Source: Pollutimonas sp036675955
Lineage (GTDB): Bacteria > Pseudomonadota > Gammaproteobacteria > Burkholderiales > Burkholderiaceae_B
Reading direction: 5' to 3'
NCBI GenBank assembly: GCA_036675955.1
Contig: JAKFDW010000339.1
Location: forward strand, 1-21,321
Length of the DNA stretch: 21,321 bases
Shown here: positions 1 through 6,510 of the stretch, piece after piece
Layout: each line of letters begins with the position of its first letter
How positions within the stretch are numbered: the stretch's first letter is position 1
The notes under the pieces: generated by a model
What the model was told of the DNA's origin: nothing
Seen by the model: only the letters and a program-made list of their open reading frames with translations
The model's database searches: none
Translations under genes and position numbers: made by a program

Positions 1-167
1 TCTCTGCCAAACCGAACGTGGAGCCCTTGCGCATCATCGAACTCGTCCAGAAGCAACGCGAAGTTCGACTCGCCGGGCAAGACAAATTGAAAATCGAGAT
101 CAAGCAAGGCCAGCAAATCAGCGTGCGCATCGACGTAATACGCAAAGTCCTGCGGGCGCTGGCTTAG
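1..167 (+). CDS. mfd: Transcription-repair coupling factor Mfd, C-terminal end (5' truncated)
   Basis: The frame starting at base 3 is open from the window edge to a TAG stop at 165-167 and gives the last 54 residues of a protein. The segment contains PLRIIELVQKQREVRLAGQD, followed by a basic, helical tail ending VIRKVLRALA. This resembles the extreme C-terminus of Mfd (the end of the TRCF domain) as I know it from betaproteobacteria. Mfd is a DNA translocase that removes stalled RNA polymerase and recruits UvrA to lesions. The DNA translocase and RNA-polymerase-binding domains lie outside the window, so the identification rests on this tail plus the location opposite serB, an arrangement I associate with Bordetella-type genomes. 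A T-run follows at 172-178 without a convincing stem before it. Confidence 0.72.
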   Translation, partial: SAKPNVEPLRIIELVQKQREVRLAGQDKLKIEIKQGQQISVRIDVIRKVLRALA

Positions 168-241
168 GGCATTTTTTTGTCGAGATATTTACAAGGCACG
201 CTGCAGCACTGAGGCGTTGGGGACGGCTTTTGGTTCTTTAG
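168..241. other. Non-coding spacer after mfd
   Basis: This short stretch runs from the mfd stop to the first palindromic element. It contains a seven-T run at 172-178 just after the stop codon, but I see no strong stem in front of it. No ORF with a plausible ribosome binding site is visible. Any termination of mfd may instead depend on the long hairpin of element A just downstream. Confidence 0.4.
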
Positions 242-466
242 AAAGGCGGCTGTGTCGGGGGCTGCTCCGGCTTCGCGCGCTACGCCCATGGCGTTGCCAT
301 GGGTGCCCGTTACGCTCAGCCCCATCGAGGCGCCCGCGGAACTCGCCCGGTCGGGCCAGTGGCCCGACACCCGCCGGGCTCGGACAGCCGCGGCCTTGCT
401 CCTCGATGGGACTGACCGAAACGGCGTGCGCGAGGCGCCTGCACAGCCCCCGACACACCCGCCTTT
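242..466. repeat. Palindromic element A (225 bp, nested inverted repeats)
   Basis: Terminal arms of 23 nt at 242-264 and 444-466 are inverted copies of each other with one mismatch (22/23). Inside are further nested inverted repeats. CCCATCGAGG (321-330) pairs perfectly with 401-410, and the pairing extends imperfectly to 309-320 with 411-422. Two perfect 8-bp hairpins have 3-nt loops: 285-292/296-303 and 350-357/361-368. The right arm runs into five Ts (464-468), so the + strand transcript would resemble a very large terminator hairpin at the end of mfd. Overlapping ORFs exist on both strands, but they are low-complexity Arg/Pro-rich reading through palindromes, with no ribosome binding site. 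It could be a dispersed structured repeat, a miniature inverted-repeat element or a non-coding RNA; the sequence alone does not decide. Confidence 0.7.
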
Positions 467-468
467 TT

Positions 469-564
469 ACGTGAGCGAAGCTTGGACCAGCTTATTGGCC
501 ATTGTGCAGGTCAAGCCAGCAACGAATGGAATCAGGCCGTAAGGCCGGCAACTTTCCTCACGCA
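469..564. other. Spacer between palindromic elements A and B
   Basis: This is about 96 bp of apparently unique sequence between the two elements. It includes a small palindrome around 536-549 (GGCC-GTAA-GGCC). I see no gene, no target-site duplication flanking either element, and no clear promoter. Confidence 0.4.
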
Positions 565-756
565 GTTCTCCGGGGTGGGTAGGGGCAGTCCGGCGTGTAG
601 GCGTGCGCCGCGTGCTGACGTAGGGAAGCCGGGGGGTGTCGTCGGCCGTTGTCTGACCGGAGCGAAGCGCAGGGAGTTCGGCCGACGCCCGGGTGGACGA
701 GGCAGACGCGGAACCAAGCACGCCGTGCCGGACTGCCCCTACCCACCCCGGAGAAC
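565..756. repeat. Palindromic element B (192 bp, perfect 30-bp inverted repeats)
   Basis: Perfect 30-nt terminal inverted repeats lie at 565-594 and 727-756, separated by 132 bp. The arms have the core GGGGTGGGTAGGGGCAGTCC. Pairing can continue inward through 600-605/719-724 and 608-613/706-711, and it ends in a perfect 8-bp stem at 640-647/680-687. That stem closes a loop of about 32 nt which contains GAGCGAAGCGC. The whole element can therefore fold as one long interrupted hairpin on either strand. ORFs of 60-110 codons cross it on both strands, but they have no ribosome binding site and mirror the palindrome, so I do not call them genes. It is not homologous to element A by eye. I see no target-site duplication at the arm ends. 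Confidence 0.75.
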
Positions 757-800
757 GTCATCAGAGCCAGACAACGTCATAAGAACTGGACAGCGTCACC
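754..800. repeat. 19-bp-period tandem repeat beside element B
   Basis: Two full units (754-772 and 773-791; 15 of 19 positions identical) and a partial third are exactly in phase. The pentamer CGTCA begins at 756, 775 and 794, and a degenerate copy (CGTAA) falls at 813, the next expected position. On the - strand each unit reads TGACG-(T/C)TGTC and so on. The first unit overlaps the outer end of element B's right arm by three bases. Multiple phased repeats of about 20 bp are known at the ends of IS21-type insertion sequences, so this could be a relic of a mobile-element end; that is inference only. No transposase remnant is present nearby. Confidence 0.6.
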
Positions 801-856
801 AAAGCAAAGCGCCGTAAACACTCGAACCAAAAATGCTCTAACTGCCTTGAGCGTCT

Positions 857-1708
857 TTAATGGCTCAGCCGAAACCAGTTCAATATCGCGTCAAGAGGGC
901 TTACGTTGAGCGCATAATTGGCCTGCCGGCGCACCACCGGCTTGGCGCGATATGCGACTGAATACTGGCCCAGTGCGAGCATTTTCAGGTCGTTGGCGCC
1001 GTCGCCCACCGCAATGATCTGTTCGGGGCCGGCCCCCAGTTCGTCGGCGAGCCGCTTCAAATGGTCGGCCTTGCCCTGGGCATCGACGATCGTGCCCGCG
1101 ATCTTTCCAGTCAGTTTGCCGTTGTTCGTGTCCAGGAGATTGGCATGGCAGGCATCCAGCGACAGACGCTCTTTGAGCCGCTCGGTAAAGAATGTGAAAC
1201 CGCCGGATACCAGCAAGGTTTTCAAGCCTGTCTTTCTGACCACAGATACGAGTTTCTCGGCGCCGGGGTTGAGCCGCAAGCGCTGCTCATAAACCTGCTC
1301 GAGCGCAACAACCGGCACACCTTCAAGCAAGGCCACCCGGCGCTTGAGGCTTTCCGCAAAATCCGTGATCTCGCCGCGCATGGCCGCCTCGGTGATGGCA
1401 GCCACTTCAGCCTTGCGCCCGACCATATCGGCGATCTCGTCGATGCATTCAATATTGACCAGGGTCGAATCCATGTCCATGGCCAGCACCTTGCAATCCC
1501 GCAGGCGCGCGATTTGTTCGAAGAACGCATAGTCCATGCCGAACTCGGCGCAGCCTGCTTCGACCGCGAGGCGCTCGCTATCGTCGACATCGAGCAAACG
1601 CACCGCTGTGCTGCCAAGCTCTTGCACCCCGCCGGCGCAAGCAATTGCCGCGATTTTTTCGATATTGGCCGCAACAAGGTTGGGGGCTTGAAGAATAAGA
1701 TGAGTCAT
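857..1708 (-). CDS. serB: Phosphoserine phosphatase SerB
   Basis: This 283-residue cytoplasmic HAD-superfamily phosphatase hydrolyses O-phosphoserine to L-serine, the last step of serine synthesis. All HAD motifs are visible. Motif I is DMDST, with the nucleophile Asp78 and the acid/base Asp80. Motif II is VSGGF around Ser168. The motif III lysine is near residue 213 (GKADHLK). Motif IV is GDGAND, with Asp236 and Asp240 as Mg ligands. An N-terminal region of about 70 residues precedes the catalytic domain, as in other proteobacterial SerB proteins. The ATG at 1706-1708 is the only start that keeps this region, but no Shine-Dalgarno sequence precedes it. The gene is convergent with mfd and divergent from the MscS-type channel gene. 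A weak 4-bp stem followed by five Us lies just after the stop (829-852) and is a poor terminator candidate. Confidence 0.96.
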   Translation of the reverse strand: MTHLILQAPNLVAANIEKIAAIACAGGVQELGSTAVRLLDVDDSERLAVEAGCAEFGMDYAFFEQIARLRDCKVLAMDMDSTLVNIECIDEIADMVGRKAEVAAITEAAMRGEITDFAESLKRRVALLEGVPVVALEQVYEQRLRLNPGAEKLVSVVRKTGLKTLLVSGGFTFFTERLKERLSLDACHANLLDTNNGKLTGKIAGTIVDAQGKADHLKRLADELGAGPEQIIAVGDGANDLKMLALGQYSVAYRAKPVVRRQANYALNVSPLDAILNWFRLSH

Positions 1709-1714
1709 GTTCTA

Positions 1715-1743
1715 TATTTAATAAAAGAGTCGCTATTTTGCAA
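1715..1743 (-). promoter_or_regulatory. Putative serB promoter, possibly giving a leaderless mRNA
   Basis: On the - strand, TTGCAA (1738-1743) is followed after 17 nt by TAAATA (1715-1720), a reasonable sigma-70 arrangement in an AT-rich patch that stands out from the GC-rich surroundings. The -10 hexamer lies only six bases before the serB ATG, so transcription would begin at or very near the A of the start codon. The missing Shine-Dalgarno fits a leaderless message. The assignment rests on pattern only. Confidence 0.4.
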
Positions 1744-1911
1744 GCGAAACCCGGTCGGAGCGTCATGAGATGTAAATGTTGCTAGCCATTTTAACTGCTG
1801 GCGTGCGCAGTCCGATTCCGGCGCGATTCGGCGTTATGATTGACACCTTCCCCGGCCCAGCCAGGCGGCATACCAGGACAGGACCTTCCTATTCTTATCT
1901 CGACACCACCA

Positions 1912-4335
1912 ATGCCAGTGCATCATTTTCCGGCGTACCCCGCAGTAGCGCGTATCAGACCCTTCATACAAAAAATCTTGCTGCTTTGCGTACTGTGCCT
2001 GTGCATGGGCTTTACGCTGGCATCTGCGCATGCCGCCGATACCGATGCAAAGATAGAGCCGGAGAAAGTGCTCGATACAGCCCGTGCCCAGATTGACGCG
2101 GTGCAAAAGAAACTGGACACACTCAGCGACAAGCCGGTGGACGATGGCCAGCTTGCCGACCTGCGCCGAACGGCGCTCGAAGCCCAGGCCCAGGCCGAAG
2201 CGGCGGCATCCGCCATCGAACCCCAGCTCACAAGCGTAAAAGCGCGTCTGGCGGAACTCGGCACACCGGCTGAAGGTACACCCGAAGCTCCCGATGTTGC
2301 CGAACAGCGCAAACAGCTCACGAAGAACAGCACCACGCTGGACGCCCAGATCAAACTGGCCCGGCTCATCACCGTGGAAGCCGGTCAGGCCTCCGAACAA
2401 CTGGTCAAATTCCGGCGGGACCAGTTCCAGGCCCAGTTGAGCAAGCGCACATCGTCGATCGCTGCCCCGGCCTTCTGGAACGATTTGCGGGCTGAAGCCT
2501 CTCAGGACGTGCGCCGGCTGGAGCCCTTGCTCGAACAGATCGCAAGCTTGTTCCATACGGCGTCCGCAAGCATCTATGCCATCATGCTGGCCGCCATCCT
2601 CGTGATCGTCGGCTTGCGTGTCCAGGCCGGGCGCGCGTTGATCCGTATGAGCATTACCCGTGTAGCCCCCGGGCGATTAAGAAGGTCATTGCACGCAACG
2701 ATACTGGTCTTGCTGGCTACCGCGACACCGGGCCTTATCGTAGGAGCGCTCTACCTTGGCTTGAGCGCGGGCAACGACATACCGGACTTGGCGAAGTCTA
2801 CACTCAATCAGGCCATCGGCATCGCCTGCTTCGGCGGATTCGTTACGGGACTTGGCAATGCGCTGCTCCTGCCGGGGCGTCCTACATGGCGCCTTCCCGC
2901 CATCAATGACGCCGTGGCGTCCAGCTTGCGTTGGTTCCCCCTGGCGCTGGCCCTCGTTCTGGTGTCCGGCTGGGCCGCGCAGCGCCTGTCCATTCTGATC
3001 AACGCCAGCCTGGTGGCCACAGTAGCCCTGGATTGCATCATGGCCTTGGCCCTCAGCATCGTGCTGGGACTTGCAATGCAGCGCATCTACAGCGCCACCC
3101 GCGCGCCGCGGGACGCCGAACCGCAGACGCCGACTCCTTTGCCGCTATGGCTCGCACTCTTGCGCAGCGCCATGTGGATCACGGTGGTCACCAGTGTTGC
3201 CTGTTTGCTTAGCGGATACGTCGCCTTGGGCAGTTTCATCGTCAAGCAGCTTGTCTGGATAGGCTTGGTGCTGGGATCCACCTATTTGATAACCGGCCTG
3301 ATCGATGACACTTGCGCAAGTCTTCTGGCATCAGCCAGGCGCAACAGCGGCGACGACAGTCATAGCCGCCCCTGGTTCCGCGCCCGCAGCCAGGCGACCG
3401 TACTGATATCCGGCATCACACGTCTGCTGCTGGTCCTGCTCGCGCTGATGCTGCTGCTGTCTCCATTCGGTGGAGGGCCGGGAGAGTGGCTGCGCCAGAT
3501 CAACAATCTCCACTCCGGCATCGCCATCGGCGAAGTGCAGATCCGCCCTACTTCCGTTCTCTCGGCCATGCTGGTTCTGCTGTTGGGCTTGGGAGCCGTC
3601 AAGTTGCTGCAACGCTGGCTCGCCGACCAATACCTGCCGACCACCAGCCTGGATTCCGGCATGCGCCTGTCGACCGCAACGCTGTTCGGCTATGCCGGCT
3701 ACGTCGTCGCCATCGCCTTATCGTTGTCTGCGGTAGGCATAAGCCTGGACCGGGTGGCATGGATTGCCAGCGCCTTATCGGTCGGTATAGGTTTTGGCTT
3801 GCAGGCTGTCGTTCAGAACTTTATCTCTGGACTGATCTTGCTGGCCGAACAACCCGTGAAGGTGGGCGATTGGGTCTCGCTGGGCGGCGTCGAGGGCGAC
3901 ATCCGCCGTATCAACGTGCGTGCCACCGAAATCCAGATGGGCGATCGCTCCACGGTCATTGTGCCCAACTCCGAATTCATCACCAAAGTGGTGCGCAATG
4001 TCACGCATGCCAGCCCTTTGGGACGGGTACAGATAAAGCTTGCATTGCCTGTGGATACTGATGCGGAGCAAGTTCATGACCTGATGCTGCTCGCCTTTCA
4101 GGAGAATGAAGAGATACTGGACGAACCGCAACCCGACGTCATGCTCGATGGCGTGGACGCCACAGGCCTCGTTTTCAATGCAACCGGCTATGTGGGTTCG
4201 CCGCGTTCGGCCTACCGCATACGCAGCGCCCTGCTGTTCGAAATATTGAAGCGCTTGCGCGAGGCCGAGTTGTCCCTGGTCAATCCGCCCACGATGGTCT
4301 TGAGGGAGTCCGACCAGGCAGCTTCACCGGCTTGA
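1912..4335 (+). CDS. Large MscS-family mechanosensitive channel (DUF3772-type)
   Basis: This is an 807-residue inner-membrane channel of the large MscS type. The chosen ATG gives a signal peptide (residues 1-41, hydrophobic KILLLCVLCLC, cleavage likely after AHA). It is followed by a long Ala/Gln/Glu-rich, probably coiled-coil periplasmic region to about residue 215, then by many transmembrane helices. The C-terminal MscS core starts near residue 624. GIGFGLQAVVQNFISG matches the pore-lining TM3 and its continuation, and the beta domain follows with VKVGDWV, GDIRRINVRAT and IVPNSEF. The family opens under membrane tension and releases solutes during hypo-osmotic shock. A TTG 24 codons upstream (1840) would extend the frame but spoils the signal peptide. 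No clear Shine-Dalgarno precedes the ATG. The gene is divergent from serB and ends two bases from the convergent DUF2818 gene. Confidence 0.88.
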   Translation: MPVHHFPAYPAVARIRPFIQKILLLCVLCLCMGFTLASAHAADTDAKIEPEKVLDTARAQIDAVQKKLDTLSDKPVDDGQLADLRRTALEAQAQAEAAASAIEPQLTSVKARLAELGTPAEGTPEAPDVAEQRKQLTKNSTTLDAQIKLARLITVEAGQASEQLVKFRRDQFQAQLSKRTSSIAAPAFWNDLRAEASQDVRRLEPLLEQIASLFHTASASIYAIMLAAILVIVGLRVQAGRALIRMSITRVAPGRLRRSLHATILVLLATATPGLIVGALYLGLSAGNDIPDLAKSTLNQAIGIACFGGFVTGLGNALLLPGRPTWRLPAINDAVASSLRWFPLALALVLVSGWAAQRLSILINASLVATVALDCIMALALSIVLGLAMQRIYSATRAPRDAEPQTPTPLPLWLALLRSAMWITVVTSVACLLSGYVALGSFIVKQLVWIGLVLGSTYLITGLIDDTCASLLASARRNSGDDSHSRPWFRARSQATVLISGITRLLLVLLALMLLLSPFGGGPGEWLRQINNLHSGIAIGEVQIRPTSVLSAMLVLLLGLGAVKLLQRWLADQYLPTTSLDSGMRLSTATLFGYAGYVVAIALSLSAVGISLDRVAWIASALSVGIGFGLQAVVQNFISGLILLAEQPVKVGDWVSLGGVEGDIRRINVRATEIQMGDRSTVIVPNSEFITKVVRNVTHASPLGRVQIKLALPVDTDAEQVHDLMLLAFQENEEILDEPQPDVMLDGVDATGLVFNATGYVGSPRSAYRIRSALLFEILKRLREAELSLVNPPTMVLRESDQAASPA

Positions 4336-4337
4336 TT

Positions 4338-4892
4338 TTATCCCCGCGCCCGGGCAGCCGAAGCCTTGGGGCGGCGCAGCAGATAACGATACACAAAGCC
4401 CGGATACCCCAGCACCAGAAACAGGCTGAAGGTTATGGCGTAGAATTCCCAGGTCTGGGAATAGAGGTTGCCCATATTGACTTCGAAGGCGAAGCCCAGC
4501 ATACCCACGAGGCAATAGAACACCACTAGTTCCAGCAAGCGCACAAAGAATGATTTCTCGATAGTGTGGGCCCGGCTGCGCCAGCCTGGATATGCCAGCA
4601 GCCCGCCAACCAGCAAGGCGACGCCGCCGATCTTGGCAAGGAACAGGGCTACCGACGCCAGGTCGGATGCCATCAAAAGCGCCCCGCCGATCAAGCCGAA
4701 CGCGCCGTAAGCCAGCGCAATCAACAAGCCAAAGAACACCAAGGAAAATATCCACTGCATCCATGCCGGCGCAGCGGGCTCGCCCTTTTGCGTCCAGGGC
4801 AATATCAGGAAGGGTCGTTCCCTTACGAAGGGAAGATTAGCCGTTACCAGAGACAATCCGATAAGAATCCAGACGGCAAGTGACTGATTCAT
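4338..4892 (-). CDS. DUF2818 family inner-membrane protein, downstream of nuoN
   Basis: This is a 184-residue membrane protein of unknown function. Five hydrophobic segments are visible at roughly residues 5-23, 46-70, 78-101, 119-137 and 149-171. The first segment (VWILIGLSLVTANLPF) and the last two (KSFFVRLLELVVFY; WEFYAITFSLFLVLGYPGFVYRYLLRR) match what I recall of DUF2818 proteins that follow nuoN in betaproteobacteria. The middle pair, residues about 40-105, makes it longer than the roughly 100-residue versions I remember. The ATG at 4890-4892 has a good Shine-Dalgarno (AGGAAG, 6 nt upstream); the TTG one codon earlier is rejected. It lies 121 bp after nuoN on the same strand, so co-transcription and a role linked to complex I are plausible but unproven. 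Confidence 0.8.
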   Translation of the reverse strand: MNQSLAVWILIGLSLVTANLPFVRERPFLILPWTQKGEPAAPAWMQWIFSLVFFGLLIALAYGAFGLIGGALLMASDLASVALFLAKIGGVALLVGGLLAYPGWRSRAHTIEKSFFVRLLELVVFYCLVGMLGFAFEVNMGNLYSQTWEFYAITFSLFLVLGYPGFVYRYLLRRPKASAARARG

Positions 4893-4959
4893 CAAATACT
4901 TCCTATGGCCTTGGCTATGCCGGAAACTGAGTGGTCGATAGATGGGGCCGATTGCTTGC

Positions 4960-5001
4960 GCCGGGACGAAACCCGGCCGGCGCGCCGAATTGCGCGCGCC
5001 G
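4960..5001 (-). other. Two tandem GC-rich hairpins between nuoN and the DUF2818 gene
   Basis: GCCGGG (4960-4965) pairs with 4972-4977, and CGGCGCGC (4978-4985) pairs with 4994-5001, so two perfect stems lie back to back. Neither is followed by a U-run on the - strand, so they are not typical intrinsic terminators. They could act as an RNA-processing or stabilising structure, or reduce read-through from the nuo operon into the DUF2818 gene. Confidence 0.5.
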
Positions 5002-5013
5002 TGGGTGATTCGT

Positions 5014-6498
5014 CTAGAACTTGAGCGAACCTTCGATTACGCTGACGCACAAAGCCATCAGGCCGCCCGGCAATATGCCCAGCACGATGATGAGCAGGCC
5101 GTTCACGGACATTACCCCGCCGGTGATGATGCCGTTATCGATAGGCATCGGCTCGCCTTCCGGCTCGTCGAAGTAAGCCATCTTGACGACGCGCAGATAA
5201 TAGAAGGCGCCAATCAGGGAGAACATTACGGCAAGCACTGCGATAGCAACATGGCCCGATCCGACCAGCGCCTGCAATACCGCCAACTTGGCGTAGAAGC
5301 CTGCCATGGGCGGAATACCCGTGAGCGAGAACATGGAAAGCAGCAGCACGCCGGCCAGGACGGGATTACGGCGGTTCAAGCCCTTCAGGTCGGCAATATT
5401 CTCGCATTCGAAGCCCTTGCGGCTAAGCAGAAGTATCAGTCCGAACGTACCCAGCGTGGTCAATACGTAAATGACCATGTAGAACAGGGATGCGCCATAA
5501 GCGGCGCCGGTGGCCGCGGCCTGGTCCTGCACGACGCCCGAGAGCAAACCAAGGAACACAAAACCCATGTGCGAGATGGTGGAGTAAGCCAGCATGCGCT
5601 TGAAGTTGGTTTGCGCGATCGCTGCGATATTGCCGATGGCCAGCGAAAGCACCGCCAGAATAAGCAACATCGGCTGCCAGTCCACGGCAATGCCATGCAG
5701 GCCTTCGATCAGCAGGCGCAGTGTAATGGCAAAGGCGGCCAGCTTGGGCGCCGCACCCAGCAGCAATGTAACCGCCGTGGGCGAACCCTCGTAGACATCG
5801 GGCGTCCACATGTGGAAAGGCGCGGCGGCCAGCTTGAAGGCCAGGCCAGACACGATGAAAACCACTCCGAATACCAGCGGCAGGCGTTCCGCCTGCCCGC
5901 TGCCTATGGATTCGGCAATGAGGCTCAGATCCAGCTGACCGGTTGCGCCGTAGATCATGGACATGCCATACAACAGCACCCCCGAAGCCATCGAGCCGAG
6001 CATGAAATACTTCATGGCGGCTTCTGTCGACTTCAGGTTGTCGCGGCGCAATGCGACCAGTGCATACAGCGCAAACGACATGAGTTCGACGCCCAGATAT
6101 ACGGTCAGCATGCTGCCGGCCGAAATCATGACCATCTGGCCCAACAAGGCAAACAAGGTAAGCGAATACATTTCGCCGCCGGTTTTCATCATGTCGCGCG
6201 CTTCAGCGTACCCGCGTCCGTAGATCAGGGTGGCGCCGACGGCCAGATAAGACAACACCTTCAGGAAGTGCGCCAGCGAATCAACGACATACAGGCCGCC
6301 GAATGAGGTGCCCTGAACGCCTTCGTTCCATTGCCAAAGAGACACGCCAGTCAATATCAGCAGCGTGATGATGCTCAGCGTAAAAGTGACGTGGCGCGAT
6401 TCAGCCTTGCTCACGGCGTCGATAAGCAGCGTGGCTGCAGCCAGAATCAATAGCAGAATCTCGGGCAGAGCCAAGGCGAAGTCAAAAGGATTTTGCAT
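5014..6498 (-). CDS. nuoN: NADH-quinone oxidoreductase subunit N
   Basis: This 494-residue antiporter-like proton-pumping subunit sits in the membrane arm of complex I. It is hydrophobic throughout, with about 14 predicted helices. The conserved helix-5 region YLGVELMSFALYALVAL carries the key glutamate. Conserved lysines lie in the central helices, for example in LAFKLAAAPFHMWTPDVYEGSP. The length matches NuoN of other betaproteobacteria. The ATG at 6496-6498 is 12 nt after the nuoM stop, with no strong Shine-Dalgarno, as expected for translational coupling within a long operon. It is the last nuo gene of the operon. Confidence 0.97.
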   Translation of the reverse strand: MQNPFDFALALPEILLLILAAATLLIDAVSKAESRHVTFTLSIITLLILTGVSLWQWNEGVQGTSFGGLYVVDSLAHFLKVLSYLAVGATLIYGRGYAEARDMMKTGGEMYSLTLFALLGQMVMISAGSMLTVYLGVELMSFALYALVALRRDNLKSTEAAMKYFMLGSMASGVLLYGMSMIYGATGQLDLSLIAESIGSGQAERLPLVFGVVFIVSGLAFKLAAAPFHMWTPDVYEGSPTAVTLLLGAAPKLAAFAITLRLLIEGLHGIAVDWQPMLLILAVLSLAIGNIAAIAQTNFKRMLAYSTISHMGFVFLGLLSGVVQDQAAATGAAYGASLFYMVIYVLTTLGTFGLILLLSRKGFECENIADLKGLNRRNPVLAGVLLLSMFSLTGIPPMAGFYAKLAVLQALVGSGHVAIAVLAVMFSLIGAFYYLRVVKMAYFDEPEGEPMPIDNGIITGGVMSVNGLLIIVLGILPGGLMALCVSVIEGSLKF

Positions 6499-6510
6499 AA
6501 TATTTCGGGT

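Noticed and set aside
217..542. Two + strand open frames (85 and 96 codons) across element A
   Set aside because: They run through nested palindromes, are Arg/Pro/Ala-rich, have competing frames on both strands and no ribosome binding site.
467..817. Open frames of 61-111 codons on both strands across element B
   Set aside because: The two strands encode mirrored Pro/Arg-rich sequence because of the inverted repeat. No start signal is visible. They may be annotated as hypothetical proteins elsewhere, but nothing here supports translation.
754..817. Possible CRISPR array from the 19-bp-period repeat
   Set aside because: The units are directly adjacent with no spacers, there are only two to three copies, and no cas gene is present.
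1835..1845. TATGAT and TTGACA hexamers upstream of the channel gene as a promoter
   Set aside because: They overlap each other by one base, and neither has a matching partner hexamer at 16-18 bp, so no coherent promoter could be assigned.
1840..1911. Upstream TTG start for the mechanosensitive channel
   Set aside because: It would put 24 mostly Pro/Gly residues in front of an otherwise clear signal peptide. The ATG at 1912 is more plausible.
4942..6306. Long + strand open frame of 454 codons antisense to nuoN
   Set aside because: It mirrors nuoN, is rich in Gln/His/Arg as expected from reading a high-GC gene backwards, has no recognisable domain or ribosome binding site, and nuoN is unmistakable.
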